Source: Pedobacter sp. L105
GTDB lineage: Bacteria; Bacteroidota; Bacteroidia; Sphingobacteriales; Sphingobacteriaceae
Assembly (NCBI RefSeq): GCF_009765875.1
Contig: NZ_LMUP01000009.1
Location: 325,700-389,699, forward strand
Reading direction: 5' to 3'
Length of the DNA: 64,000 bases
In this document: positions 8,262-16,959 of the stretch, in pieces
How positions within the stretch are numbered: position 1 is the stretch's first letter
Layout: each line of letters opens with the position of its first letter
The notes under the pieces: generated by a model
Seen by the model: the letters and a program-made list of their open reading frames with translations, nothing else
The model's database searches: none
Told to the model about the DNA's origin: nothing
Position numbers and translations under genes: made by a program

Positions 8262-8759
8262 ATGTTAGAAATAAAAATTACTCCTATTTTTAATAATACC
8301 CAAAAGCAGATTCTTGACCTTATCCTGCCTATTCAACAGATAGAATTTAATGTGCCGGTTACTTTGGAAGGCCAGCCAGATCTCTTAGATATAGAAACAC
8401 ACTATCACCAAGCGGGAGGTGGGTTCTGGGGTGCCTGGAACAATGAAGAATTGATCGGAACTATTGCAATGATCTACACCGGACATCATGCCTGTGCAGT
8501 AAGAAAAATGTTTGTAAAAAAAGAATATAGGGGCAAAGAAACCGGAGCTGCACAACTATTGCTTGATACGCTGATGAATCATTGTATACTCAAGGGGATT
8601 ACAGATATTTATCTCGGAACAGTTGATATGCTGAAGGCGGCCCATAGGTTCTATGAAAAGAATGGATTTGAACGTCTGGACAGTGAACAAATGCCAGAAT
8701 ACTTCCCCAGAATGATGGGGGAGAATGTCTATTATCACTTACATTTGGGTTCCAGATAA
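8262..8759 (+). CDS. GNAT-family N-acetyltransferase
   Basis: A 165-residue acetyltransferase. The acetyl-CoA-binding segment is AVRKMFVKKEYRGKETGAAQLLLD (RGxxxGAA, about residues 84-107), followed by IYLGTVDMLKAAHRFYEKNGFERL, the classical strand and helix containing the catalytic-site Tyr/Phe. It resembles MarR-associated stand-alone GNATs. The acceptor is unknown. A good promoter lies just upstream and a strong hairpin downstream (8875-8927), so it is probably monocistronic. Confidence 0.87.
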   Translation: MLEIKITPIFNNTQKQILDLILPIQQIEFNVPVTLEGQPDLLDIETHYHQAGGGFWGAWNNEELIGTIAMIYTGHHACAVRKMFVKKEYRGKETGAAQLLLDTLMNHCILKGITDIYLGTVDMLKAAHRFYEKNGFERLDSEQMPEYFPRMMGENVYYHLHLGSR

Positions 8760-8863
8760 TATAAAAAACGAGTGTAAAGTAATTTTATTAGAGGTATTGA
8801 AAATAAGATCTGCTATTGCAAAAGGATTAGGGTAAGGTTGAGGCCAATTTATTGGTGGGCTTG

Positions 8864-8927
8864 CTTTAGTTGTATTTTGGTCTGCTTTTTTATGTCTTGC
8901 AACTAAAGATAAAAAAGCAGACCAAAA
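8864..8927. terminator. 19-bp hairpin with possible pseudoknot
   Basis: 8875-8893 (TTTTGGTCTGCTTTTTTAT) pairs perfectly over 19 bp with 8909-8927 and ends both the GNAT gene and the convergent hydrolase pseudogene. The loop contains CAACTAAAG (8900-8908), complementary to CTTTAGTTG just upstream of the stem (8864-8872), which would allow a pseudoknot. Confidence 0.65.
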
Positions 8928-8937
8928 TTCGTTTACA

Positions 8938-9806
8938 TCATCTTAATAGGAAGGCCAGAAGATCATGCTGTACCTGAGGTGTGTTTTCCTGAACAACCCA
9001 GTGTCCCGAATTTTTAATCACAGACTCCCTGACATTAACAGCAACCAGTTTGATGTGCGTAGCGAGATATGGGGCTGCAAAATGATCCGAGCCCATAGCC
9101 AATACCGGCATTGATAATTTATGCTTTGCAAACTGAATATTGTCTTTAGCGTCCAGGTCAAAATAGCCAAACCAATGGAACGCACCGGTTGTTGCGCCGG
9201 GTGTTGAATAGGCACGAATAAATTCATTGCGCTCTGTGGCACTAAAAGCATTTTTTTTAAACCCTACCACTGGCCAGAAATCGGTCAGAAGCAGGCCTGC
9301 CTTTCCTGAAATCAATTCTCCTGCATGCGGTTGTGCAAAAAAGCCGAACCACCAGGCCTGGGCTTTTATCTGGCTCCATACGGGTTCTATTCCAGGTAGC
9401 AATGCATCCATTAAAACGAGCTTTTTCACACTTCCAGGAAACTGGGCCGCGTCAGCATAGGCCACCATTAATCCAATATCATGGCCGGCAAGGTAATGTG
9501 TTCTTAGCCGTCGTCAGGTTTGTCTGATTCACCAACACCCCTCAGATCAGGTGCTATCACAGTAAAGTGTTTGGATAATTCTGGTAACAACCTGTTCCAC
9601 ATGTATCAGTTCTGACCAAAACCATGTACCAGCAGGAGAGGCTCACCATTACCGCCGATAACGTAATGGATTTTAACGCCGTTTACGGTAGCGAACTGGT
9701 GTTTGAAATTTGATGGCGGGTTAGCCGGAATAAGCGCTGCTTTTACCGTACCAATGAAAGACATAACCAGCAAATTGGAAATCAAGAGACGTTTAATTGT
9801 TTTCAT
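8938..9806 (-). pseudogene. alpha/beta hydrolase (epoxide-hydrolase-like), inactivated
   Basis: Read from 9806 downwards, the gene starts with a signal peptide (MKTIKRLLISNLLVMSFIGTVKA) and the motif LLLVHGFGQN, then hits an in-frame TGA (9606-9608) where relatives have Trp. The same frame continues as YMWNRLLPELSKHFTVIAPDLRGVGESDKPDDG, reaches a TAA at 9504-9506, and the protein resumes in another frame with THYLAGHDIGLMVAYADAAQF and runs to the end (GHWVVQENTPQVQHDLLAFLL). The segment that normally lies between DDG and LAGHDIG is missing, so there is a small deletion with frameshift besides the nonsense codon. This is a real pseudogene rather than one sequencing error. Confidence 0.88.
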
Positions 9807-9982
9807 AGTTTTATCAGTTTATATTTTAATGTTACCAGGAGGATGATGTAATCAGTGAATTTAAGTCAGTCTTTTTTTTTTAAACATTGATTAAGCGTAT
9901 TGATATACAGTGCATTGACAAAATAATCATTTTTTAAGTAAATCAAATTTGAATAATCAAGCTTATCAAAACATCAAAACGG

Positions 9983-10049
9983 TGAGCCGTACAGGCAAAA
10001 GATATGAGCCGTGGAAGCAACTGTTCTGTGCTTGAAAGTCTCATTTTTG
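9983..10049 (+). promoter_or_regulatory. AraC-type operator and promoter of the aldo/keto reductase
   Basis: Direct repeats TGAGCC at 9983-9988 and 10005-10010 start exactly 22 bp apart; the first is part of TGAGCCGTACAG. Thirty-one bp after the second repeat is the -7-like box CATTTTTG (10042-10049). The same layout recurs before the paralogue at 18547-19518. The box ends 4 nt before the ATG, so a leaderless mRNA is possible. The rest of the gap 9807-9982 shows nothing. Confidence 0.6.
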
Positions 10050-10053
10050 TATC

Positions 10054-11025
10054 ATGAAAAACATTAAAGAAATTCAGTTGGGTCAAAATGGCCCGTTCGT
10101 ATCCAAACTTGGTTTAGGCTGTATGCGTATGTCTTCTATCTGGGGCGGTCCTACACCTGACGAAACAGAAAGTATCGCTACAATTCATGAAGCCCTGGAT
10201 AATGGTATCAACTTTTTGAACACCGGAGACTTTTACGGTGCCGGTCATAATGAAATGCTGATAGGCAAAGCCATAAAAGGAAGGCGCGACGATGCCTTCA
10301 TCAGCGTAAAATTCGGTGCTATCTTTCACAATGGCCAGTGGCTGGGAATGGATCTGAGGCCTGTTGCTATCAAGAATTTCATAAATTATTCCCTGACCCG
10401 TTTGGGGGTAGAAACCATTGATCTCTATCAGCCCAGCCGAATGGACAACAGCGTGCCGGTAGAAGACATCATTGGAACGGTCGCCGATCTGATTAAAGAA
10501 GGTAAAGTGCGACACATTGGGGTATCGGAAATTACGGCCGAACAACTTCGTACAGCCAATGGCATTCACCCCATCAGCGCGCTGGAGATCGGCTATTCGC
10601 TGGCCGATCGTCAAATGGAAATCGAGCTGCTTCCTACAGCAAAAGAATTAGGCATCGGCATAGTGGCCTTCGCCAATACTGCCGAGGGTTTATTGACCGG
10701 TGAAATGAAAGCACCGCTTGCAGAAAATGACTACCGTAACCATTTCTCTCGTTTCCAGGGCGAAAACTTAGTCAATAATCTGGATAAAGTAGAAGTATTA
10801 AAGCAATTAGCCAGCGATAAAGGTTATACGCCAACACAGGTTGCGATTGCCTGGGTGAAGGAGCAGGGAGATCATGTGATGCCTTTGGTAAGCATGAGCC
10901 GTAGGTCGCGCCTGCCGGAAAATATTGCAGCGATGGATATTGTATTTACACCGCAAGAAATGAACATCTTAAACACTACTTTTGCAATAGGCGCTATACG
11001 TGGCGGCACTTACTTACAACGTTAA
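10054..11025 (+). CDS. aldo/keto reductase, variant active site
   Basis: A 323-residue (beta/alpha)8 aldo/keto reductase using NADPH. The fold is shown by LGLGCMRMS, NFLNTGDFYGAGHNEMLIGKAI, SVKFGA and the C-terminal VSMSRRSRLPENI cofactor-binding segment. Of the catalytic tetrad, Tyr 61 and Lys 86 are present, but the Asp is Asn 56 and the His is Ser 128 (LYQPSRMD); compare the canonical tetrad in the gene at 11891. This change is shared with the paralogue at 18547, so it marks a clade rather than damage. The stop codon is followed at once by the ATG of an AraC regulator (TAAATG), so the two are cotranscribed. Substrate unknown. Confidence 0.9.
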   Translation: MKNIKEIQLGQNGPFVSKLGLGCMRMSSIWGGPTPDETESIATIHEALDNGINFLNTGDFYGAGHNEMLIGKAIKGRRDDAFISVKFGAIFHNGQWLGMDLRPVAIKNFINYSLTRLGVETIDLYQPSRMDNSVPVEDIIGTVADLIKEGKVRHIGVSEITAEQLRTANGIHPISALEIGYSLADRQMEIELLPTAKELGIGIVAFANTAEGLLTGEMKAPLAENDYRNHFSRFQGENLVNNLDKVEVLKQLASDKGYTPTQVAIAWVKEQGDHVMPLVSMSRRSRLPENIAAMDIVFTPQEMNILNTTFAIGAIRGGTYLQR

Positions 11026-11859
11026 ATGACCAGTCCAACAGAAATTCTCCCCGGCGTGATCTTCTACTCTTACCTATCTGCTGAGCGGAAAGAGAAAGTA
11101 TGTTTATGGAACCACCATACCCTGATATTTCAGGTTTCAGGACAGTTGATCCTGGAAACCTCCGGTCAAAGCATATCGATGAACGGAGGGGAGATGCTGC
11201 TGATCGGCAAAAATCAATTGGGTACGCTCACCAAAACACCGGTACCCGGAGGGAACTATGAAACAATCGTGATCTCCCTGCAGGAGGACCTGCTGTGCAA
11301 GATCGTGTTAGAAGAAAAACTAGAAGCAGACCGGAAATATATCGGTCTGCCAAATATCTTAATTCCATCTAACGAATTTCTGCAGGGATATTTTCAATCT
11401 ATTGTTCCATACGCCCGAAGCTCGGGAGCAACTATGACAGACGAAATGGGCATCCTGAAAGTGAAAGAAGGAGTTAAATTATTACTGCTTGCCCTACCGG
11501 GACTTCGCAACTTTTTGTTCGACTTTTCGGAACCTCATAAGATAGACCTGCAAAGGTTCATGCTCAGTAACTTTCATTTCAACGTTCCCATTGAAAAATT
11601 CGCGCAGCTTACCGGACGTAGCCTGGCAGCTTTTAAACGCGATTTTCTGAAAACATTTGGTGCTCCGCCCCGTCATTGGCTGCAGGACAAGCGATTGAAC
11701 GAAGCGAAGCACCTTATCGAAACCAAACATCAAAAACCCTCGGCCATTTACCTCGACCTGGGCTTTGAAAGCTTGTCACACTTCTCCTATTCCTTCAAGA
11801 AAAAGTTTGGCATGGCACCTACTGCACTGAACTATACCACCATCGGCACTAATAATTGA
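11026..11859 (+). CDS. AraC-family regulator of the aldo/keto reductase operon
   Basis: A 277-residue regulator with an N-terminal cupin-like sensing domain (HTLIFQVSGQLILETSGQSISMNGGEMLLIGKNQ) and a C-terminal double helix-turn-helix (FAQLTGRSLAAFKRDFLKTFGAPPRHW, then LDLGFESLSHFSYSFKKKFGMAP). Its start codon touches the stop of the upstream aldo/keto reductase, so translation is probably coupled and the regulator probably controls its own operon through the TGAGCC repeats at 9983-10010. A decayed copy of its C-terminal half lies at 18310-18535, also right after a reductase gene. Confidence 0.92.
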   Translation: MTSPTEILPGVIFYSYLSAERKEKVCLWNHHTLIFQVSGQLILETSGQSISMNGGEMLLIGKNQLGTLTKTPVPGGNYETIVISLQEDLLCKIVLEEKLEADRKYIGLPNILIPSNEFLQGYFQSIVPYARSSGATMTDEMGILKVKEGVKLLLLALPGLRNFLFDFSEPHKIDLQRFMLSNFHFNVPIEKFAQLTGRSLAAFKRDFLKTFGAPPRHWLQDKRLNEAKHLIETKHQKPSAIYLDLGFESLSHFSYSFKKKFGMAPTALNYTTIGTNN

Positions 11860-11890
11860 AATTTTTCATTTTCTGTTTAATAAGGTGTTT

Positions 11891-12874
11891 TTACTTGCCC
11901 ACTCTGTTTTGCAGATGAGCGGGATAGCGATCCCCTTGTACATTGGTTTTGGCAAAAGCTTCATCAATTGCCTTAACGTCTGCTAATGATAAATCAACCG
12001 ATGCCCCATTGATATTTTCTGTTAAACGATGTGATTTTGTGGTACCGGGAATTGGAACTATCCAGGGCCTTTGCGCCAGTAGCCACCCCAATGCAATCTG
12101 TGCAGGCGTAGCGTTTTTATCTGCAGCAATGTTTTTTAATAATTCTACCAATGCCTGGTTTGCTTTTCTGTTTTCTTCAGAAAAACGAGGTAGAATATTG
12201 CGAAAATCTTTACCATCAAATTGTGTGTTTTGGTTGATAGCCCCTGTTAAAAATCCTTTACCTAAAGGACTGAAAGGAACAAAACCAATTCCAAGTTCCT
12301 CTAAAGTTGGTATGATTTCTAATTCTGGTTCTCTCCACCAAATTGAATATTCGCTTTGTAAGGCAGTTACAGGTTGTACTGCGTGGGCTTTACGGATAGA
12401 GGTAACACCGGCTTCTGAAAGACCGAAGTATTTTACTTTTCCTTCCGCAATTAAATCTTTTACCGTACCGGCAACATCTTCCATCGGAACATTCGGGTCA
12501 ACGCGATGTTGATAGATCAAATCGATCACATCTGTTTTTAAATTTTTTAAAGAATTTTCAACTACTTGTTTGATCCGTTCAGGACGACTGTCCAACCCTT
12601 TTTGCGAATCACCATCCAGAAATCCGAATTTGGTTGCAATCACTACTTCTTTTCTAAAAGGCGCCAATGCTTCGCCAACTAGTTCTTCATTTGCAATGCC
12701 ATAAGCCTCAGCTGTATCAAAAAAAGTGATGCCTTGTTCATAAGCCTCTCTGATTAGCTTTATACCTTGGTCTTTTTCTGTTGCCGGGCCATAACCAAAG
12801 CTTAGGCCCATACAACCTAAGCCTAATGCAGATACTTCCAGTCCGCTATTTCCTAATTTTCTTGTTTTTATCAT
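11891..12874 (-). CDS. aldo/keto reductase, canonical active site
   Basis: A 327-residue aldo/keto reductase resembling the YhdN/AKR11-13 group: KTRKLGNSGLEVSALGLGCMGLS at the start, catalytic Asp 53 and Tyr 58 in FFDTAEAYG, Lys 82 in ATKFG, His 123 in YQHRVD, and the NADP-binding end PGTTKSHRLTENI. All four catalytic residues are intact, unlike the two other aldo/keto reductases in the window. The ATG at 12874 is chosen over an upstream start at 12901, since the family begins MKxRxLG. It is divergent from the AraC gene at 13049, its likely regulator. It probably reduces aldehydes or ketones, substrate unknown. Confidence 0.92.
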   Translation of the reverse strand: MIKTRKLGNSGLEVSALGLGCMGLSFGYGPATEKDQGIKLIREAYEQGITFFDTAEAYGIANEELVGEALAPFRKEVVIATKFGFLDGDSQKGLDSRPERIKQVVENSLKNLKTDVIDLIYQHRVDPNVPMEDVAGTVKDLIAEGKVKYFGLSEAGVTSIRKAHAVQPVTALQSEYSIWWREPELEIIPTLEELGIGFVPFSPLGKGFLTGAINQNTQFDGKDFRNILPRFSEENRKANQALVELLKNIAADKNATPAQIALGWLLAQRPWIVPIPGTTKSHRLTENINGASVDLSLADVKAIDEAFAKTNVQGDRYPAHLQNRVGK

Positions 12875-13019
12875 ATGATAGTCTATTCTACAGGTGTTCA
12901 ATTTTCTGACTTTACAAATATCAGCTCAAAATTTGGTTCGTAACGTATACGGATTACTGCAATACCTACCATTATTACCGATTTGGGGTTGGGCCCATAA
13001 AAGTCGTTATTTGATAGCC

Positions 13020-13027
13020 TATCTTTG
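13020..13027 (+). promoter_or_regulatory. -7 promoter element of the AraC gene
   Basis: TATCTTTG matches TAnnTTTG and lies 21 nt before the start at 13049. No good TTG is seen 19-21 bp upstream, so activation by a regulator is possible. Confidence 0.45.
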
Positions 13028-13048
13028 AATAAGATAAAAGCATAGAGC

Positions 13049-13945
13049 ATGGAGAATGTAATTAGAATTGACACAGTTGGTCAGTTTAACGCGGCCAATA
13101 ACAATGAAACTTTACATCCGCTGGTTAATGTGGTTGACCTTTCAAAAGCGGATAAAAGGTTTAACCGACGAATCAGTTATGGCTTCTATACCGTGTTTCT
13201 TAAAGAAATCAAATGTGGCGACCTGCATTATGGTTGTAATTATTACGATTACGAAGAAGGAACGTTAGTATTTGTTGGGCCCGGGCAAGTGATAGGTGTA
13301 GAGAACAATGTTGAACATTATCAACCAAAGGGCCATGCTTTAGCATTTCACCCGGATCTGCTTAGAGGTACATCCCTGGGACGGCACATCGCTGACTATA
13401 ACTTCTTTTCTTACGAAGTGCATGAGGCGTTGCACCTTTCTGAGAGTGAGCGGAAGACTATTTTTGACTGTTATGCGAAGATCAGGTACGAATTGGAACG
13501 CGGCATTGATAAGCACAGCAAAACATTAATTGTAAGTAATATCGAGTTGCTGTTAAATTATTGCGTCCGTTTTTACGACCGGCAGTTTATCACCCGTGAA
13601 AACGTGAATAAAGGTATCTTACAAAAATTTGAGGAATTGCTGAACGCGTATTTCAATTCAGCTAAACCCAGGGATATTGGTTTGCCATCTGTTGGTTACT
13701 GCGCTGATCAGCTAAACCTCTCGGCAAATTATTTCGGCGACCTGATCAAAAAAGAAACAGGAAAATCCGCACAAGAGCATATTCAACTCAAAACAATGGA
13801 GATAGCGAAAGATAGGATATTTGATACTTCCAGGTCAGTGAGTGAGATCGCTTATGAATTAGGCTTCAAATATCCCCAGCATTTCGCACGTTCTTTTAAA
13901 CAGCATACAGGTGTTACGCCAAATGAATACCGGATGCTCAATTGA
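13049..13945 (+). CDS. AraC-family regulator
   Basis: A 298-residue regulator. The N-terminal part has the sensing-domain motif DYEEGTLVFVGPGQVIGVE, the middle has LLLNYCVRFYDRQFITRENV, conserved in all three regulators of this subtype in the window, and the C-terminal part holds the two helix-turn-helix motifs (YCADQLNLSANYFGDLIKKETG and SVSEIAYELGFKYPQHFARSFKQHTGVTPNEYR). It is divergent from the canonical aldo/keto reductase at 11891-12874 and followed 98 bp later by a cupin protein, both plausible targets. Its uninterrupted frame is the reference that exposes the frameshift in the copy at 3058. Confidence 0.92.
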   Translation: MENVIRIDTVGQFNAANNNETLHPLVNVVDLSKADKRFNRRISYGFYTVFLKEIKCGDLHYGCNYYDYEEGTLVFVGPGQVIGVENNVEHYQPKGHALAFHPDLLRGTSLGRHIADYNFFSYEVHEALHLSESERKTIFDCYAKIRYELERGIDKHSKTLIVSNIELLLNYCVRFYDRQFITRENVNKGILQKFEELLNAYFNSAKPRDIGLPSVGYCADQLNLSANYFGDLIKKETGKSAQEHIQLKTMEIAKDRIFDTSRSVSEIAYELGFKYPQHFARSFKQHTGVTPNEYRMLN

Positions 13946-14043
13946 GATCACTTTGAAAAGATTAATTCTATTTAATGTGCCAATTTATTTATACCGCTGA
14001 AAATTGAAAAACGATAACAACTTAAAAATATAAAATAGAGACC

Positions 14044-14454
14044 ATGAATATTACAGATGATAATGAAATTTTTCCAAGAGGGAACCAGGGACCCGCAGAT
14101 TATTTTAATGGTACTGCCTGGGTGAATATATTAGTGCCCAAAGACCAGACTGGTACTTATTCTATTGGTAACGTGGTTTTTGAACCTGGCTGCCGCAACA
14201 ACTGGCATACCCATGCGACAGGACAAATCTTGTTAGTTTTAAATGGGAAGGGTTATTATCAGGAAAGAGGGGAGCCTGCAAGGAAACTGGCAAAAGGTGA
14301 TGTAGTAGTGATTCCGGTTGATGTAGAGCATTGGCACGGTGCAGCGCATGACAGCAGTTTTACCCATATCGTGATCACTAATAATTCTCCCGTAGGCCCG
14401 GTAAATTGGTTAGACCGTGTAACTGATGAAGAATACAATTCAATTAACAGATAA
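14044..14454 (+). CDS. cupin-domain protein
   Basis: A 136-residue single-domain cupin. Motif 1 is FEPGCRNNWHTHATGQILLVLNGKGYYQERG and motif 2 is LAKGDVVVIPVDVEHWHGAAHDSSFTHI, giving the metal-binding His and Glu/Gln positions. Close relatives are often encoded with carboxymuconolactone-decarboxylase-like proteins, and a fragment of such a gene lies at 16771-16956. Likely a small cytoplasmic metalloprotein acting on an organic acid or lactone, but the activity is unproven. It follows the AraC gene on the same strand. Confidence 0.85.
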   Translation: MNITDDNEIFPRGNQGPADYFNGTAWVNILVPKDQTGTYSIGNVVFEPGCRNNWHTHATGQILLVLNGKGYYQERGEPARKLAKGDVVVIPVDVEHWHGAAHDSSFTHIVITNNSPVGPVNWLDRVTDEEYNSINR

Positions 14455-14612
14455 TGATGGAGATGTAAATTGAACGAAGCCGGATCAAAATTTATACCAT
14501 AATAATGGGATTTGAATAACACAAAAATTCTTCAGATCCGGTAAGTTCTTTTTTGACACAGCTTTATTGCGCGATAATTCTCTATAATTAAATTTTCATA
14601 TTGATATCTAGT

Positions 14613-14652
14613 TCGACGTTTTCTGTTATTTGTCGATAAAATAGTATCTTTG
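14613..14652 (+). promoter_or_regulatory. TetR operator overlapping its own promoter
   Basis: The 24-bp site at 14613-14636 has perfect ends TCGAC-N14-GTCGA and matches the site at 15308-15331 in 17 of 24 positions. The -7 box TATCTTTG is at 14645-14652, so a bound repressor would cover the -33 region: autoregulation. Confidence 0.65.
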
Positions 14653-14672
14653 TATAAATAATTCTAAATTCT

Positions 14673-15290
14673 ATGTCTGAAACCGATTCTATAAAGGATG
14701 ATATAGTTCAGGAACAAATCATACAGTCGGCCCAGACCTTATTTTTGGTTCATGGATTTAATAAGGTCAATATGGATGATCTGGCGAAAGCCATAGGTAA
14801 GGGGCGGAGTTCGCTTTATTATTATTATAAAAATAAGGAAGAGATATTCATTGCCGTGATGGATATTGCGATCAGGAAGATGATTACTGAGATCCGCGAA
14901 TCAGTAGAATTGGCTTCAACCATCGAAAAAAAGATCGGGGCGTTTTATTTGACCAGGTTGAGGCTGGCAAAAAGAAGAAAAGAGCTGTATAATGCTGCTG
15001 ATTCTGGCATGGATTCAGATGAAATGTCTCGGTATACCAAAGTAAAACGCATCATCCACAAACGAATCTTCAATTTAGAAAGTTCCTTATTGACCAGGGT
15101 TTTAAATGAGGCAATTGAAAAAGGGGAATTGAAAGTCATACCTGTCGAAGAACTGGAAACACTTGTTTATGTATTGCTGAGTAGTTTACATGGCTTAAAG
15201 AGGGAAATGATCATTGAAGATGATTTTTCCGGCATAGAAATTACAGTGAAAGTCTTGATAAATGCCTTGATGAACGGATTGAAGAAATAA
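14673..15290 (+). CDS. TetR-family transcriptional regulator
   Basis: A 205-residue regulator with an N-terminal helix-turn-helix (IIQSAQTLFLVHGFNKVNMDDLAKAIGKGRSSLYYYYKNKEEIF, about residues 15-58) and a helical ligand-binding domain that is not conserved in sequence, as is usual for TetR proteins. It lies 54 bp upstream of an MFS efflux-type transporter on the same strand. Matching 24-bp dyads lie before both genes, which supports classical repressor and efflux-pump logic: an inducing compound releases the repressor and the pump is made. Confidence 0.93.
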   Translation: MSETDSIKDDIVQEQIIQSAQTLFLVHGFNKVNMDDLAKAIGKGRSSLYYYYKNKEEIFIAVMDIAIRKMITEIRESVELASTIEKKIGAFYLTRLRLAKRRKELYNAADSGMDSDEMSRYTKVKRIIHKRIFNLESSLLTRVLNEAIEKGELKVIPVEELETLVYVLLSSLHGLKREMIIEDDFSGIEITVKVLINALMNGLKK

Positions 15291-15307
15291 AAAAATTTGT
15301 TTTACTA

Positions 15308-15331
15308 TCGACATATTACGTAATGTGTCAA
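15308..15331 (+). promoter_or_regulatory. TetR operator before the MFS gene
   Basis: The core GACATATTACGTAATGTGTC (15310-15329) is palindromic except for one pair. The whole 24-bp site matches that before the tetR-like gene (14613-14636) in 17 positions. It ends 13 bp before the MFS start codon. Confidence 0.65.
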
Positions 15332-15344
15332 ATGGTTTAAAAAT

Positions 15345-16571
15345 ATGAAAATAAATACTTTTAGGGCGTTCCGTAGCCGCAATTACCGCTTGTATTTTTG
15401 TGGACAGTCTGTTTCTCAGATCGGTACCTGGATGCAGCGTGCAGCAGTTAGCTGGATAATTTATACGATGACGCATTCCACCTTTATGCTTGGCATTTCA
15501 GTATTTGCTTCCCAATTTCCTTCGTTTCTTTTTTCACTTTATGGCGGAATTATCTCAGATCGGTTTAACCGTTATAAAATTGTAATGATTACACAGTCAA
15601 CAGCTATGGTACAGGGTATTCTGCTCGCTTTGCTGGTAATTTGGGGACATTATACGGTATGGGAAATACTTGCACTTAGCGTAGTACTTGGTATAAGTAA
15701 CGCCTTTGATGTACCAGCACGGCTGCCAATGGTACATGAGATGATAACTGATAAAGAAGATCTGCCAAACGCCATCGCACTTAACTCATCTATGAACAAC
15801 CTTGCGCGTTTGGCAGGGCCGGCTTTATCAGGCCTGGTGCTGGTTAAATTTGGTGCCGGAATTTGTTTCTTGTTAAATGCCTTTAGTTTCTTATGTGTCA
15901 TCGTCTCACTATTATTAATGAAATTGCCGGCATTTGTTCCCACTGGGATAACAAGAAGTTTAAAAACAGAATATATAGAAGGGTACGCCTATCTCAAACG
16001 GACCCCTTCTATTGGCATGGTGATTCTTATGCTGGCCCTTACCAGTTTTTTGGTGTTGCCTTATAATACACTCTTACCAGTATTTGCAAAAGTTATCTTT
16101 AAGGGCAATGCTGCTACTTTTGGCTATATCAGCAGCTTTATTGGCCTGGGGGCGGTTAGCGGCGCCTATTTCCTGGCTTCACTTAAGCCAGGAGCTAATC
16201 TAAAAAAGGTGTTATTTTTTAATACACTTATCCTGGGTACAGGGCTTATCTTATTTTCCCGTTTCAGCTATTTCCCTATAGCCATGGTATTTGCAGTGTG
16301 TTGTGGTTTCGGCACCATGTCGCAGACAGCGGTTAGCAATACCATCATACAAATCGAATCTGACAAACACATGAGAGGAAGAGTGATTAGTTATTTAACC
16401 ACAGCTGTTTACGGAATGCTGCCTTTGGGCAGTCTTCTAATAGGTTTTGTATCTAAACATATCGGCGCCCCTGCCAGCCTGCTTTGTACAGGCATACTTG
16501 CTCTCATCATTACTGTTTTATTCTCTAAATTTTTATTAAACAAAAACGCAGATACTTTAAAACCCATCTGA
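15345..16571 (+). CDS. MFS transporter (EntS-like)
   Basis: A 408-residue inner-membrane protein with about 12 hydrophobic segments. The start FRAFRSRNYRLYFCGQSVSQIGTWMQRAAVSWIIY and the loop GGIISDRFNRYKIVMITQ (MFS motif A) are typical of the MFS_3 group that includes the enterobactin exporter EntS. Such proteins export siderophores, lipids or drugs with the proton gradient. The upstream TetR regulator and shared operator make export of a toxic or signalling compound most likely. A hairpin terminator follows at 16691-16728. Confidence 0.92.
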   Translation: MKINTFRAFRSRNYRLYFCGQSVSQIGTWMQRAAVSWIIYTMTHSTFMLGISVFASQFPSFLFSLYGGIISDRFNRYKIVMITQSTAMVQGILLALLVIWGHYTVWEILALSVVLGISNAFDVPARLPMVHEMITDKEDLPNAIALNSSMNNLARLAGPALSGLVLVKFGAGICFLLNAFSFLCVIVSLLLMKLPAFVPTGITRSLKTEYIEGYAYLKRTPSIGMVILMLALTSFLVLPYNTLLPVFAKVIFKGNAATFGYISSFIGLGAVSGAYFLASLKPGANLKKVLFFNTLILGTGLILFSRFSYFPIAMVFAVCCGFGTMSQTAVSNTIIQIESDKHMRGRVISYLTTAVYGMLPLGSLLIGFVSKHIGAPASLLCTGILALIITVLFSKFLLNKNADTLKPI

Positions 16572-16690
16572 TTTCAGATTATAAATAAAAAAGGGTAGGC
16601 CAACGTTATACAGATAAAGCGGTCGGACTCTGGTTGATCAAGAGGTTCATCAAATTGCTGAGCGCGAAATTGAGGGGATAAATCCACAAC

Positions 16691-16728
16691 TTAAAGAGCC
16701 TGTATATTGATTATACAGGACTCTTTAA
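16691..16728 (+). terminator. hairpin terminator after the MFS gene
   Basis: TTAAAGAG + CCTGTATA (16691-16706) pairs with TATACAGG + CTCTTTAA (16712-16728) with one bulged A and a 5-nt loop. It serves the MFS gene on the plus strand and may also close the minus-strand gene fragments beyond it. Confidence 0.65.
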
Positions 16729-16770
16729 TTCAGCATTTTATGCACCGTACATTACAATGGCCGGAATTGT

Positions 16771-16956
16771 TTAGTGAGAATTATTGAAGATTTCTTTAGG
16801 TGTTCCCAGCGCATTACTGGTGGCAGCACCTCCTGCGTAAAAAAGCATTTGCAAGATAACTTCTACTATCTGTCCTTTTGTTCCGCCGGCGTTGATGGCA
16901 GCTTCAATATGTGCTTTGAGCTGCTGCGTGGCATATCCAAGCGTTACGCAAAATAA
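16771..16956 (-). pseudogene. carboxymuconolactone decarboxylase family, C-terminal fragment
   Basis: The minus strand reads LGYATQQLKAHIEAAINAGGTKGQIVEVILQMLFYAGGAATSNALGTPKEIF and then a stop (16771-16773). This is the C-terminal helix pair of a CMD/AhpD-like protein, where the segment IVEVILQMxFYAGxPAAxNAL is diagnostic. There is no start codon; the fragment follows directly after the stop of the truncated PEBP gene. About half or more of the protein is missing. It is a relic, and its original partner may be the cupin at 14044. Confidence 0.75.
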
Positions 16957-16959
16957 ATA

